From assembly GCF_003044935.1 (NCBI RefSeq), contig NZ_POXP01000001.1, forward strand, positions 62,001 to 126,000: a stretch of DNA of 64,000 nt. The letters are read 5' to 3'. The notes below the pieces were generated by a model. That model was not told the origin of the DNA and searched no databases. It saw only the letters and a program-made list of their open reading frames with translations. Origin of the DNA: Neisseria subflava. Its GTDB lineage: Bacteria > Pseudomonadota > Gammaproteobacteria > Burkholderiales > Neisseriaceae. The translations under genes were made by a program, and so were the position numbers. This document shows positions 19,864 to 29,316 of this stretch, piece after piece; within the stretch, counting starts at the first letter, position 1; the number at the start of each line of letters is the position of its first letter.

Positions 19864-22800
19864 ATGTCTAAGTTTTTTATTGACCGCCCCATTTTTGCAT
19901 GGGTTATTGCGATTTTTATCATCGCAGCGGGTATTTTCGGCATTCAAAAACTGCCGATTTCCCAATATCCGTCCGTTGGAGCGCCGACCATTACTTTGCG
20001 CGCTACTTATCCAGGCGCTTCTGCCCAAGTAATGGAAGACAGCGTACTAGCCGTTATCGAACGTAATATGTACGGTGTGGAAGGTTTGGACTATATGACG
20101 ACTTCTGCCGACTCCAGCGGCAGCGGCAGCGTCAGTCTGACGTTTACACCGGAAACCAATGAAGATTTGGCACAAGTAGACGTACAGAACAAACTGTCTG
20201 AAGTATTGTCCACATTGCCCTCTACCGTACAGCAATATGGTGTAACCGTATCTAAAGCGCGTTCCAACTTCTTGCAAGTGGTCATGCTTTCTTCTGAAAA
20301 GCAATCCATTGAGGAAATGAACGATTACGCCCAGCGCAATATCATTCCTGAACTGCAGCGTATCGACGGGGTAGGGCAGGTACAATTGTTTGGTGCGCAA
20401 CGCGCCATGCGTATTTGGGTTGATCCGAAAAAACTGCAAAACTACAACCTGTCTTTTGCAACGGTAACCAACGCACTGGCTACTCAAAATATCCAAATTT
20501 CTGCAGGCTCTATCGGTTCTTTGCCGGCGGCTGCAGGTCAGACCATTTCGGCGACCGTTACTGCGGAAGGGCAATTAAGAACGGCTGAAGAGTTCGGCAA
20601 CATCATTTTGGTATCAAATACCGACGGCTCTAATGTCTATCTGAAAGATGTGGCAAAAGTCGGCTTGGGTATGGAAGACTATTCCTCTTCCACCCGTTTG
20701 AACGGCGTCAACACTACCGGTATGGCAGTGATGCTGTCCAACAGCGGTAACGCTTTGGCAACGGCGACTGCCGTAAAAGAAAAAATGGCGGTTTTGCAGA
20801 AGTATTTCCCAGACGGTATGAGCTGGAAAGTTCCTTACGATACTTCCAAATTTGTGGAAATTTCGATTGAGAAAGTGATCCATACGCTTTTGGAAGCCAT
20901 TGTTTTGGTATTCTTGGTGATGTATCTCTTCCTGCAAAACATCCGCTATACGCTGATTCCGACCATTGTTGTACCGATTTCCCTGTTGGGCGGTTTTGCC
21001 TTTATCTCATACATGGGTATGTCGATTAACGTATTGACCATGTTTGCGATGGTGCTGGTGATCGGTATTGTGGTCGATGACGCAATTGTGGTCGTTGAAA
21101 ACGTTGAGCGTATTATGGCGAGCGAAGGTTTGTCGCCTAAGGCTGCCACCAAAAAAGCGATGGGTCAGATTTCCGGCGCGGTTATCGGTATTACTGCCGT
21201 GTTGATGTCCGTATTTGTTCCGCTGGCAATGTTTAGCGGTGCAACCGGTAACATTTACAAACAGTTTGCCTTGACCATGGCGGCATCGATTGCATTCTCC
21301 GCATTCCTTGCCTTGACGCTGACTCCGGCATTGTGTGCCACCATGCTCAAACCGATTCAGAAGGGTCATCACGAAGAGAAAAAAGGTTTCTTCGGTTGGT
21401 TTAACAAAAAATTCGACAGCTGGACGCACGGCTACGAAGGTTGGGTTGCCAAAGTCTTGCGTAAGACTTTGCGCATGATGGTTGTCTATATTGGTCTGAC
21501 TGTTGTGGGCGTATTCTTGTTTATGCGTCTGCCGACTTCCTTCTTGCCGTCTGAAGACCAAGGTAACTTGATGTTGAGCGTACAGCTGCCTGCCGGCGCG
21601 ACCAAAGAGCGTACCGATGCAACTTTGGCTCAAATCACTCAACTGGCGAAATCTGTACCTGAGATCGAGAACATTATTACCGTTTCCGGCTTTAGTTTTA
21701 GCGGTTCCGGCCAAAACATGGCTTTGGGCTTTGTCATTCTGAAAGACTGGAGCGAACGTACTGCTCCGGGCAGCGATGCGACTTCTATTTCCGGTAAGTT
21801 GACCGGCATGATGATGGCTACGCTGAAAGACGGTTTTGGTTTGGCGATTGTGCCTCCTGCCATTATGGAATTGGGTACAGGCTCCGGCTTGACGATTTAC
21901 CTGCAAGACCGTAACAACAGCGGCCATGCCGCATTATTGGCCAAGCGCAATGAGTTGATTGACAAAATGCGCAAAAGCGGTTTGTTTAACCCAAGTACCG
22001 TCCGTGCGAGCGGTTTGGAAGATGCGCCGCAGTTGAAAATCGACATCAATCGTTCCGCCGCAGCCGCACAAGGTATTTCGTTCTCTGATATCCGTACTGC
22101 TTTGGCTTCTTCTTTGGGTTCGTCTTATGTCAACGACTTTCCGAATCAAGGCCGTCTGCAACGTGTAATGGTACAAGCTGATGCGAGTGCCCGTATGCAG
22201 CCTGCCGATATTCTGAACCTGACTGTACCGAACAAATCCGGCGTTGCCGTACCGCTTTCTACCATTGCTACTGTTTCTTGGGAAAACGGTATGGAACAAA
22301 GCGTCCGCTTCAATGGTTATCCGGCAATGGAGCTTTCCGGCTCGCCTGTTAATGGCGTATCTTCCGGTCAGGCCATGGCTGCGGTGCAGCAAATGGTTGA
22401 TGAAATGGGCGGCGGTTACAGTCTGGAATGGGGCGGTCAGTCTCGTGAAGAGGCTAAAGGCGGCTCGCAAACTGTCGTATTGTACGCATTGGCCGCTGCT
22501 GCTGTATTCTTGGTATTGGCTGCTTTGTACGAAAGCTGGTCTATCCCGTTGGCGGTTATCCTCGTGATTCCGTTGGGCTTGATTGGTGCTGCATTGGGCG
22601 TAACCGGCCGCAACATGTTTGAAGCACTGCTGGGCAGTATTCCGGCATACGCCAACGATATCTACTTCCAAGTCGGTTTCGTTACGGTGATGGGTTTGAG
22701 TGCGAAAAACGCGATTTTGATTATCGAGTTTGCCAAAGACCTGCAAGCGCAAGGTAAGAGCGCGCTTGAAGCTGCGCTTGCCGCCGCACACCTGCGTTTC

Positions 22801-23076
22801 CGTCCGATTATCATGACTTCGTTCGCCTTCATCTTGGGCGTGGTACCGCTCTATGTTGCCAGCGGTGCCAGCTCCGCCAGCCAACGTGCGATTGGTACGA
22901 CCGTGTTCTGGGGTATGTTGATCGGTACGATTCTGTCTGTGTTCCTTGTGCCTTTGTTCTATGTGGTTGTGCGCAAATTCTTTAAAGAAACTGCACACGA
23001 GCATGAGATGGCCGCCAAACACGCCGCTGAAGCCGGCATGATTGAAGACGGTAAACACGATTCAGACAAGCACTAA
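19864..23076 (+). CDS. mtrD: MtrD, RND inner-membrane efflux transporter
   Basis: Proton-driven pump of the HAE-1 RND family that exports hydrophobic drugs, bile salts and host peptides. The 1070-aa product has the classic N-terminus MSKFFIDRPIFAWVIAIFII, 12 membrane helices in two blocks, and two large periplasmic loops. The proton-relay helix IGIVVDDAIVVVENVERIM carries the paired aspartates, and the partner Lys lies in helix 10 (MGLSAKNAILIIEFAKD). Starts 11 bp after the mtrC stop. A short uptake hairpin separates it from mtrE, as in gonococci. Confidence 0.97.
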   Translation: MSKFFIDRPIFAWVIAIFIIAAGIFGIQKLPISQYPSVGAPTITLRATYPGASAQVMEDSVLAVIERNMYGVEGLDYMTTSADSSGSGSVSLTFTPETNEDLAQVDVQNKLSEVLSTLPSTVQQYGVTVSKARSNFLQVVMLSSEKQSIEEMNDYAQRNIIPELQRIDGVGQVQLFGAQRAMRIWVDPKKLQNYNLSFATVTNALATQNIQISAGSIGSLPAAAGQTISATVTAEGQLRTAEEFGNIILVSNTDGSNVYLKDVAKVGLGMEDYSSSTRLNGVNTTGMAVMLSNSGNALATATAVKEKMAVLQKYFPDGMSWKVPYDTSKFVEISIEKVIHTLLEAIVLVFLVMYLFLQNIRYTLIPTIVVPISLLGGFAFISYMGMSINVLTMFAMVLVIGIVVDDAIVVVENVERIMASEGLSPKAATKKAMGQISGAVIGITAVLMSVFVPLAMFSGATGNIYKQFALTMAASIAFSAFLALTLTPALCATMLKPIQKGHHEEKKGFFGWFNKKFDSWTHGYEGWVAKVLRKTLRMMVVYIGLTVVGVFLFMRLPTSFLPSEDQGNLMLSVQLPAGATKERTDATLAQITQLAKSVPEIENIITVSGFSFSGSGQNMALGFVILKDWSERTAPGSDATSISGKLTGMMMATLKDGFGLAIVPPAIMELGTGSGLTIYLQDRNNSGHAALLAKRNELIDKMRKSGLFNPSTVRASGLEDAPQLKIDINRSAAAAQGISFSDIRTALASSLGSSYVNDFPNQGRLQRVMVQADASARMQPADILNLTVPNKSGVAVPLSTIATVSWENGMEQSVRFNGYPAMELSGSPVNGVSSGQAMAAVQQMVDEMGGGYSLEWGGQSREEAKGGSQTVVLYALAAAAVFLVLAALYESWSIPLAVILVIPLGLIGAALGVTGRNMFEALLGSIPAYANDIYFQVGFVTVMGLSAKNAILIIEFAKDLQAQGKSALEAALAAAHLRFRPIIMTSFAFILGVVPLYVASGASSASQRAIGTTVFWGMLIGTILSVFLVPLFYVVVRKFFKETAHEHEMAAKHAAEAGMIEDGKHDSDKH

Positions 23077-23081
23077 AGCAA

Positions 23082-23110
23082 AGGCCGTCTGAAAAATTTT
23101 CAGACGGCCT
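23082..23110 (+). terminator. Uptake-sequence hairpin between mtrD and mtrE
   Basis: AGGCCGTCTGAAAA with its complement, AG dialect. As an intra-operon hairpin it may be leaky and reduce mtrE relative to mtrCD. Confidence 0.7.
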
Positions 23111-23132
23111 CAAAATGCTAAAGGATTCTAAA

Positions 23133-24539
23133 ATGAAGAAGATTACATTCAAACCTGTACTGACCGCTGTTGCCGCAGCTGTGGCTTTGTCGGCCTGTAC
23201 CATGATGCCGAAATATGAGCAGCCTCAAGTTGCCGTTGCCGATACGTTTAAATACGACACTGTTGACGACGGTATCCGTGCCGCTGAATTGGGTTGGCAA
23301 GATTACTTTGCCGATCCGCGCCTTCACCGCCTGATCGACATCGCATTGGAACGCAATACCGATTTGCGTACGGCCGCGCTGAATGCGGAAATCTACCGCA
23401 AGCAATATATGATTGCGCGTAATAATTTGTTGCCAACCGTCAATGCCAGCGGTACAGGTTCGCGTCAAGGCAGCTTGAGCGGCGGAAGCGTCAGCAGCCA
23501 ATACAGCGTGGGTTTGGGCGCGGCCTCTTATGAACTCGACCTTTTCGGTCGTGTCCGCAGCACCAGCGAAGCCGCGTTGCAAGGTTATTTCAATGTGGCC
23601 GCCAACCGCGATGCAGCGCATCTGACCTTGATTTCTACCGTTGCCAAAGCCTACTTTAACGAACGCTACGCCGAAGAAACCATGGCATTGGCACAACGCG
23701 TATTGCAAACCCGTGAAGCGACTTACAAGCTTTCGCAATTACGCCATAAGGCCGGTGTGATTTCCGCCGTTGATTTGCGCCAACAGGAAGCCCTGATTGA
23801 ATCAGCCAAAGCCGATTACGCATCCGCGGTGAAAAACCGCGAGCAAGCGCGCAATTCTTTGGCCATGCTGATTAATCAACCTTTGCCTGAAGATTTGCCT
23901 GCCGGTCTACCTTTGAGCAAGCAGTTCAAATTGACCAAACTGCCTGCCGGTTTGAGTTCGGACGTGTTGCTCAACCGTCCGGATATCCGTGCGGCCGAAC
24001 ACGCGCTCAAACAAGCCAATGCCAATATCGGTGCGGCACGTGCGGCGTTTTTCCCACGCATCAGCCTGACCGGTTCGGTCGGTACCGCTTCCGGCGAGTT
24101 GAGCGGCCTGTTTAAGAGCGGCACGGGTATTTGGGCTTTTGCACCGTCAATCACTCTTCCTATCTTTGACTGGGGCACAAACAAAGCCAATCTTGACGTA
24201 GCCAAACTGCGCCAACAGGCACAAATCGTTGCTTATGAAGCCGCCGTTCAATCTGCATTCAAAGACGTTTCTAATGCTTTGGTTGCCCGCGAACAGCTGG
24301 ATAAAAGCTATGCCGCTTTGAGCAAACAAAGCCGTGCCTACAACGACAGCCTGCGCCTCATCAGCCTGCGCTACAAACATGGCGTATCCAGTGCATTGGA
24401 TTTGCTGGACGCCGAGCGCAGCAGTTACGGCGCAGAAACTGCTCTTTTGGCTAATCAGCTGACCCGTTTGGAAAACCTTGCCGACTTGTATAAAGCACTT
24501 GGCGGCGGTTTGAAACGCGAAACCAAAGCTTCTGAATAA
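23133..24539 (+). CDS. mtrE: MtrE, outer-membrane channel of the Mtr pump
   Basis: TolC-like trimeric channel lipoprotein. The 468-aa product has a lipobox ending VALSAC with Cys22, then two OEP repeats with long coiled-coil helices, and ASYELDLFGRVRS, PDIRAAEHALKQANANIGAA and APSITLPIFDWGTNKANL, which are typical NodT/OprM motifs. The start MKKITFKP follows AAAGGA; an upstream in-frame ATG overlaps the hairpin and is unlikely. Last gene of the operon, ending at a strong terminator. Confidence 0.97.
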   Translation: MKKITFKPVLTAVAAAVALSACTMMPKYEQPQVAVADTFKYDTVDDGIRAAELGWQDYFADPRLHRLIDIALERNTDLRTAALNAEIYRKQYMIARNNLLPTVNASGTGSRQGSLSGGSVSSQYSVGLGAASYELDLFGRVRSTSEAALQGYFNVAANRDAAHLTLISTVAKAYFNERYAEETMALAQRVLQTREATYKLSQLRHKAGVISAVDLRQQEALIESAKADYASAVKNREQARNSLAMLINQPLPEDLPAGLPLSKQFKLTKLPAGLSSDVLLNRPDIRAAEHALKQANANIGAARAAFFPRISLTGSVGTASGELSGLFKSGTGIWAFAPSITLPIFDWGTNKANLDVAKLRQQAQIVAYEAAVQSAFKDVSNALVAREQLDKSYAALSKQSRAYNDSLRLISLRYKHGVSSALDLLDAERSSYGAETALLANQLTRLENLADLYKALGGGLKRETKASE

Positions 24540-24558
24540 ATATTTGCCTGCTAAGCTT

Positions 24559-24599
24559 AAAAGGCCGTCTGAAACATTTGGGTTTCAGACGGCCTTTTT
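24559..24599. terminator. Bidirectional terminator after mtrE
   Basis: TTAAAAGGCCGTCTGAAAC mirrored by GGTTTCAGACGGCCTTTTT, between convergent mtrE and the GTPase gene. Confidence 0.85.
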
Positions 24600-24613
24600 G
24601 TTATGCGGCAATT

Positions 24614-25951
24614 CTAAGCTTTTAATTTCTCGCTTAAAGTGGCGACATAGGCTGCGCGTTCGTTACGGCTGGCTTCGGGCTGGTGTGTATTGAGCGAAGA
24701 CCATTTGCGGTTGCTGCGCGCTTTGTTGAGTTCGCTTGGCAGTTTGGCTGCATTCCATGGCGCTTTGCGTTCTTTTAGCTCGATATGAGATTGAGCCGCA
24801 TGGCCGCGCGTTTGCAAGACGTGCAACAAATCCAGTGCGCGTGCGGCGAGCAGGGTAAGGGTTTCCGGATCGGTATGCAGGGTTTGTCGGCCGTTGATTT
24901 TGTCGGTGATGTCTTGGGCATTGGGCAAAATGCCGCCCAACAGTCCGCCGATGGCGGTACCCAAACCAAGCGAGCCGCCAAGCGTGGCAATGTCTAAGCC
25001 TAAGCCGATGAGCGCGCCTGCGGTTGCGCCGGTACCGGTACGGATGCCGTAATGTTTGAGCAACTCGCTGTCAAACGGATCTTGTTTGAAGGCTTTGGGC
25101 ATCCATGTGCTGTCGCTGCCGACTTCGTCGTGATAGAAGCGGTAAAGTGTGAACAGGCGTTGTTGCATTTGCCGCTCAAGTTGGCGGATTTCCGATTGCA
25201 TGACTTCCAAAGTCGGGGCAGGGTCGTCGTTTTCGGCAATTTCTTGGGTGAATGCGGCGGCATCCAGCAGAAAATCAGCAATTTCACGGCGCGCTTCCGT
25301 ATCCAGCCGTTGCCACTCGCGACGGCGCATATTGATGAGGCGGTCGAGGATGTCGCGCTTAGGTAACATGGTGGCAAGGTTGTCCCACAATCGGATTTCG
25401 CCTTCAAAGTCGAAGGCAACGGTATCGAAACCGGCGTAAACATGCAGGTTTCTGCGGGCGAGCATATTGGTCCAAGCGGTCAGGTCTTGATTTTGGGTGA
25501 AGTTGAACACGGGCATGATGGGCTTGGCGCACCAAGACAAAATAGTCAGCTCGTCTTTGTATTTGTCGAGGACGGGTTCCCGCGCATCGATGACGTACAT
25601 GGCCATATCGCTTTGCATGACTTGGCGCAGCACTTTGGCCTCTTGGTTGAATTCGTGATGCGCTTCATGATTGCTGAGGAATTGCTGAATGCGCTCAATA
25701 CCGTCATCGCGTGCGGATGTGTGGGTTTCCAGCCAGTCCAACACGCCGCCGGCATCTTCAAGGCCGGGGGTGTCGTAGAGATAAACCAAGCTGTCGTCGC
25801 CGTCGTTGATGAGGGCTTCTTCGACATGGCGTGTGGTAGAGGGCGCGTTTTTTACTTCACCGAAGGTGCTGTCGCGCAAAAGCGTACGTAAGAGCGAGGT
25901 TTTGCCTGTGTTGGTATGGCCGACGACGGCAAGGGAAAGTGGGGTGGTCAT
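24614..25951 (-). CDS. GTPase with DUF3482 domain
   Basis: A 445-aa P-loop GTPase. G1 is GHTNTGKTSL at residues 11-20, G2 is STTRHVEEA, and G3 is LYDTPGLED (DTPG). A G4-like NFTQNQD is weak compared with NKxD. The C-terminal half is DUF3482, with a glycine-rich GATAGALIGLGLDIATLGG and LGLGTAIGGLLGG that may insert in or touch the membrane. Family function is not established; it sits with Era/YfjP-like septation or envelope GTPases. Single gene; the two small RNAs lie beyond its 5' end. Confidence 0.82.
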   Translation of the reverse strand: MTTPLSLAVVGHTNTGKTSLLRTLLRDSTFGEVKNAPSTTRHVEEALINDGDDSLVYLYDTPGLEDAGGVLDWLETHTSARDDGIERIQQFLSNHEAHHEFNQEAKVLRQVMQSDMAMYVIDAREPVLDKYKDELTILSWCAKPIMPVFNFTQNQDLTAWTNMLARRNLHVYAGFDTVAFDFEGEIRLWDNLATMLPKRDILDRLINMRRREWQRLDTEARREIADFLLDAAAFTQEIAENDDPAPTLEVMQSEIRQLERQMQQRLFTLYRFYHDEVGSDSTWMPKAFKQDPFDSELLKHYGIRTGTGATAGALIGLGLDIATLGGSLGLGTAIGGLLGGILPNAQDITDKINGRQTLHTDPETLTLLAARALDLLHVLQTRGHAAQSHIELKERKAPWNAAKLPSELNKARSNRKWSSLNTHQPEASRNERAAYVATLSEKLKA

Positions 25952-26136
25952 GGTCTTTGGGTTGGGTTGATATGGACTATGAATGTGTGAGTATGGAGCC
26001 GTTTATCTTTAGTGGCAATATATGTTTCAGACGGCCCTAAATTCTTTTTATATATGGGCGAAAATAGCAAGAAAAATAGGGGGATAGCGACTTTGTTGTT
26101 TTTTAGCAAAATACTTGAAAATAGATGGGGAAACAG
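25952..26136. other. AT-rich gap upstream of the sRNA genes
   Basis: 185 bp between the GTPase start and the first sRNA promoter. It holds one degenerate uptake sequence near 26028 and presumably the GTPase promoter. Nothing else supported. Confidence 0.4.
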
Positions 26137-26165
26137 TTGACAGGAGGGTAGAAGACAAGGATAAT
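26137..26165 (+). promoter_or_regulatory. Promoter of the first sibling sRNA
   Basis: A perfect -35 TTGACA at 26137-26142, 17 bp, then GATAAT at 26160-26165. Confidence 0.75.
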
Positions 26166-26171
26166 TCGCGC

Positions 26172-26259
26172 CGTTGAGTTGCTTGATGCAGCTTGATTTT
26201 TCTCCTCTATTTCTCCTTTGTAGACTTGGCGCATATCGAAACGGTATGCGCATTTTTTT
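26172..26259 (+). ncRNA. Sibling small RNA 1, NmsR/NgncR type
   Basis: About 88 nt from the predicted start to the T-run. It has a 5' stem-loop (AGTTGC...GCAGCT), a single-stranded pyrimidine seed TTTCTCCTCTATTTCTCC that is complementary to ribosome-binding sites, the shared TTTGTAGACTTGGC, and a terminator stem GCGCATA/TATGCGC with T7. The second gene downstream repeats the seed and linker exactly. Tandem sibling sRNAs of this kind beside an Lrp gene match NmsRA/NmsRB of meningococcus (NgncR_162/163 of gonococcus), which act with Hfq on TCA and methylcitrate mRNAs. The match is from memory. Confidence 0.8.
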
Positions 26260-26330
26260 ATCTGCATTGAAACATGATTACATTTAAAATCTGTTAATTG
26301 AATAATTAAGAAACTTTACAAGAAAAATAC

Positions 26331-26359
26331 TTGCGCGGTTGAATATCTTGTTGCATAAT
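26331..26359 (+). promoter_or_regulatory. Promoter of the second sibling sRNA
   Basis: TTGCGC at 26331-26336, 17 bp, CATAAT at 26354-26359. Weaker than the first sRNA promoter but with the same spacing. Confidence 0.65.
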
Positions 26360-26365
26360 TCGTTT

Positions 26366-26457
26366 CGTTAGCTGGTTCGAGTAGTCAGTTAATAGTTTCT
26401 CCTCTATTTCTCCTTTGTAGACTTGGCACACATTCTGTCGGATGTGTGCATTTTTTT
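26366..26457 (+). ncRNA. Sibling small RNA 2, NmsR/NgncR type
   Basis: About 92 nt. The 5' hairpin (TTAGCTGG...TCAGTTAA) differs in sequence from sRNA 1 but keeps the fold. The seed and linker from TTTCTCCTCTATTTCTCC to GACTTGGC are identical, and the terminator stem is GCACACAT/ATGTGTGC with T7. The two genes therefore conserve seed and fold while the stems drift, the mark of functional sibling sRNAs. Its own promoter means the two can be expressed independently. Confidence 0.8.
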
Positions 26458-26470
26458 GCTCATTTAAAAT

Positions 26471-26509
26471 AAAGGCCGTCTGAATGTTGTAATCTTTCAG
26501 ACGGCCTTT
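26471..26509. terminator. Uptake-sequence terminator after lrp
   Basis: AAAGGCCGTCTGAA and TTCAGACGGCCTTT between the sRNA locus and the convergent lrp gene. Confidence 0.8.
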
Positions 26510-26524
26510 GTGTGTTGAATAGAA

Positions 26525-27010
26525 TTAGATGTCTAATACTACTTCTTCTTTGACTTCTTCCATGACAACATAGCTGCGGCTTTCGGACGCAGCCGGCAGT
26601 TGCAGCAGGATATTGCCGAGCATATCGCGATAGGCGGACATATTGGGCAGGCGGACTTTGATAAGGTAGTCGTATTCGCCGGAGACTAAGTGGCATTCCA
26701 GAATTTGCGGAATCTTCAGCACTTCGCGTTTGAAGTCTTCAAAAATATTGCCGGATTTGGAACGCAGTTTTAGCTCGACAAAGACCAGGAGGCTTTGGCC
26801 TAAAGCATGAGGATTCAGATGGGCGTGATAGCCGGTAATAAGGTTGTCGCGTTCCAAGCGGCGGACGCGTTCGGTTACCGGCGTGGTGGAGAGGCCGACT
26901 TTTTCAGCCAATTCGGTCATGGGGATACGTGCGTTTTGTTGTAGGAGCTTGAGAATTTTTAAGTCGGTTTTGTCGAGTTCTTTCATGGCCTTGATGTCTG
27001 TCGTTTTCAT
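26525..27010 (-). CDS. Lrp/AsnC family transcriptional regulator
   Basis: A 161-aa regulator with an N-terminal helix-turn-helix (MTELAEKVGLSTTPVTERVR, about residues 31-50) and a C-terminal RAM/ACT ligand domain (LVFVELKLRSKSG...VSGEYDYLIKVRLPN), where amino acids bind and octamers form. ATG 27010 is used here; the internal MKELDKTDL (26986) matches the usual start of Lrp proteins and may be real. It is divergent from alr, which makes alr, and possibly the adjacent sRNAs, likely targets. Confidence 0.9.
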   Translation of the reverse strand: MKTTDIKAMKELDKTDLKILKLLQQNARIPMTELAEKVGLSTTPVTERVRRLERDNLITGYHAHLNPHALGQSLLVFVELKLRSKSGNIFEDFKREVLKIPQILECHLVSGEYDYLIKVRLPNMSAYRDMLGNILLQLPAASESRSYVVMEEVKEEVVLDI

Positions 27011-27202
27011 TTGGATTGAATCATAACCTTAAAACAGGCTGAGAAGAAGCATAAATGCCTAAAGGCGCGCATGATTTCTAGATTATGAATAGATTAATCT
27101 TGTGTATTTCATGGAATCCTGTGTAGTTTTTGACCTATAATATTTACTTCAAAGTAATAGGGCAGGCCGTCTGAAACGGAATGCCAATAAGAGGAATACA
27201 TT

Positions 27203-28261
27203 ATGCGTCCGCTCAATGCGCAAATCCGTTTGGATAATTTACGTCAAAATTATCGTTTTCTCAAAGAGTTGCATGGCAATAAATTACTGGCTGTGATTAA
27301 GGCCGATGCTTACGGGCATGGTGCGGTCAGATGTGCACACGCGTTGGCGGATATTGCCGACGGCTTTGCGGTGGCAACGGTAGATGAAGGCGTGGAATTG
27401 CGTCAAAACGGCATTAAAAATCCGATTGTTTTGTTGGAAGGCGTGTTTGAGGCTGCGGAATATGCGGATGTTGACCGTTATGATTTGTGGCCGGCAATCG
27501 GTAGCCAATGGCAGTTGGAGACATTTGTGCATCATGAGTGGCAACGTCCGACAACCGTATGGCTGAAAATGGACTCAGGTATGCACCGTGCCGGTTTCTT
27601 TCCTCACAATTATGCCGCCGCCTATACTGCATTGAAACAATCCGAATCGGTTGAAAACATTGTGAAATTCAGCCATTTTGCCTGCGCGGACGAGCCGGAA
27701 AACGGTATGACCGAAATGCAGCTTGAAGCGTTTGATTTGGCGTGTGAGGGTTTGGAAGGCGAAGAGAGCTTGGCCAATTCCGCCGCGATTTTGAACGTGC
27801 CTGAAGCGCGCCGCGATTGGGGTCGTGCCGGTCTGGCCTTATATGGTATTTCGCCTTTCGGCGGTGTGGATGAGCGTTTGAAACCTGTTATGCGTCTGAC
27901 TTCCCGCGTTTTCGGCGAGCGTGTGTTGCAACCGCATTCTCCGATTGGTTACGGCGCAACGTTCTACACCAGCAAATCTACCCGTGTCGGTTTGATTGCC
28001 TGCGGCTATGCCGACGGCTATCCGCGTCGCGCTTCCACTAATTCCCCTGTGGCGGTGGATGGCAAACGCAGCCGTATTATCGGCAGGGTATCTATGGATA
28101 TGATTACGGTTGAGCTGGAAGCCTCGAAAGAGGGCTTGGGCGCGGAAGTCGAGCTTTGGGGCGATGTGATTAATATCAATGAAGTTTCCGAAGTTGCCGG
28201 TATGATTCCGTACGAAATCCTTTGCAATATCAAACGTGCGAAGTTCACTTATATCGAGTAA
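27203..28261 (+). CDS. alr: Alanine racemase, biosynthetic
   Basis: PLP enzyme that makes D-alanine for peptidoglycan. The 352-aa product has the PLP lysine K33 in AVIKADAYGHGA, the WLKMDSGMHRAGF strand, the catalytic tyrosine in GYGATFY, and CGYADGYPR. AAGAGGAATACATT precedes ATG 27203. A single uptake sequence lies in the leader near 27165. Divergent from the Lrp gene over 192 bp. Confidence 0.95.
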   Translation: MRPLNAQIRLDNLRQNYRFLKELHGNKLLAVIKADAYGHGAVRCAHALADIADGFAVATVDEGVELRQNGIKNPIVLLEGVFEAAEYADVDRYDLWPAIGSQWQLETFVHHEWQRPTTVWLKMDSGMHRAGFFPHNYAAAYTALKQSESVENIVKFSHFACADEPENGMTEMQLEAFDLACEGLEGEESLANSAAILNVPEARRDWGRAGLALYGISPFGGVDERLKPVMRLTSRVFGERVLQPHSPIGYGATFYTSKSTRVGLIACGYADGYPRRASTNSPVAVDGKRSRIIGRVSMDMITVELEASKEGLGAEVELWGDVININEVSEVAGMIPYEILCNIKRAKFTYIE

Positions 28262-28274
28262 GCAGTCAAAGATC

Positions 28275-28309
28275 AGGCCGTCTGAAATGTGTTTTCAGAC
28301 GGCCTTTTT
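28275..28309. terminator. Bidirectional terminator between alr and the pseudouridine synthase gene
   Basis: AGGCCGTCTGAAA and TTTCAGACGGCCT with a short loop; both flanking genes end here. Confidence 0.85.
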
Positions 28310-28320
28310 GTTATCTGCAA

Positions 28321-29064
28321 TTAAAACGATTCGTCAGCGCGTAAATAACGCCATTTGCCCGGCGGCAGTCTACCGAGTTTGACTTTGCCCATGCGGATGC
28401 GTTTCAAACCGACGACGCGCAGGCCGACCAGTTCGCACATGCGGCGGATTTGGCGTTTTTTGCCTTGTCGCAAAATAAAGCGTAACTGGTCTTCGTTTTG
28501 CCATTCGACTTTGGCGGGGCGCAATTTTTCTCCGTCCAAACTCAAGCCGTGGTTGAGCAGGGCAAGGCCTTTGTCGTCCAGTTTGCCACGGACGCGGACG
28601 AGGTATTCTTTTTCGCTGCTGCTGTTTTCGCCAATCAGCTGTTTGGCAATGCGGCCGTCCTGGGTGAGCACCAACAATCCGACGGAGTCAATGTCCAAGC
28701 GGCCGGCAGGGGCTAAGCCGAATTTGTGCTTTTCGCTGAAAGGGATACGACTGTCGTCGCCTTCCCAGTGGTTTTCGGCGGTAATGAGTTCGGCGGCGGA
28801 TTTATAGCCTTTTTCTGCCTGCGCGCTGACGTAGCCGACGGGTTTGTTCAGAAGGATGGTTACGCGCGCGGCTTGTTTTTCATGGGCTTGTTTGTTGAGG
28901 TCGATACGGTCGCGATCGGTGACTTTTTGACCGAGTACGGCGGTTTGGCCGTTGACTTTGACCCAGCCTTGCTCGATATAGCTGTCTGCCTCGCGGCGCG
29001 AGCATAAGCCTAATTGCGCCATGCGTTTGGAGAGGCGCATGGTTTCGGAATCGTTGTTTTGCAT
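28321..29064 (-). CDS. 23S rRNA pseudouridine synthase, RsuA/RluB/RluF family
   Basis: A 247-aa enzyme with an N-terminal S4 RNA-binding domain ([20 protein letters not shown]) and the catalytic domain [17 protein letters not shown], where the Asp attacks uridine. The C-terminal [20 protein letters not shown] resembles RluF, including QIRRMCE, so position U2604 is the best guess. The insertion [14 protein letters not shown] before the catalytic motif is unlike E. coli RluF, so RluE or RluB activity remains possible. Single gene. Confidence 0.85.
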   Translation of the reverse strand: MQNNDSETMRLSKRMAQLGLCSRREADSYIEQGWVKVNGQTAVLGQKVTDRDRIDLNKQAHEKQAARVTILLNKPVGYVSAQAEKGYKSAAELITAENHWEGDDSRIPFSEKHKFGLAPAGRLDIDSVGLLVLTQDGRIAKQLIGENSSSEKEYLVRVRGKLDDKGLALLNHGLSLDGEKLRPAKVEWQNEDQLRFILRQGKKRQIRRMCELVGLRVVGLKRIRMGKVKLGRLPPGKWRYLRADESF

Positions 29065-29118
29065 GGTACGGCAATATAGAGAAATAGGAATGTCGGATTA
29101 TAGCATTGACCGTTTGTC

Positions 29119-29160
29119 AGGCCGTCTGAAAACTGAATATTTGGTTTTTCAGACGGCCTT
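29119..29160. repeat. Inverted uptake-sequence pair
   Basis: AGGCCGTCTGAAAA and TTTTTCAGACGGCCT in a gap between divergent genes, so not a terminator for either; it probably serves uptake only. Confidence 0.8.
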
Positions 29161-29287
29161 TCGTTTGTTATATGTTAAGGAATATTTAGTTTTGAAGTAA
29201 AAAATGAAGGGTATATTGTCTGTTTGTGTTAACCTTACGGACGAACTAATCATTTTGTTTTCAGTCGAATTGGGGTTGAAATGACAT

Positions 29288-29316
29288 TTCACTCATGAAA
29301 TCATGAAGACTATAAT
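29288..29316 (+). promoter_or_regulatory. cstA promoter
   Basis: TTCACT, 17 bp, TATAAT at 29311-29316. The leader is about 72 nt. Confidence 0.5.

Noticed and set aside
21007-23058. Two long frames (306 and 374 codons) opposite mtrD
   Set aside because: Antisense to mtrD membrane helices; composition is rich in His, Gln and Arg as expected from the complement of hydrophobic codons.
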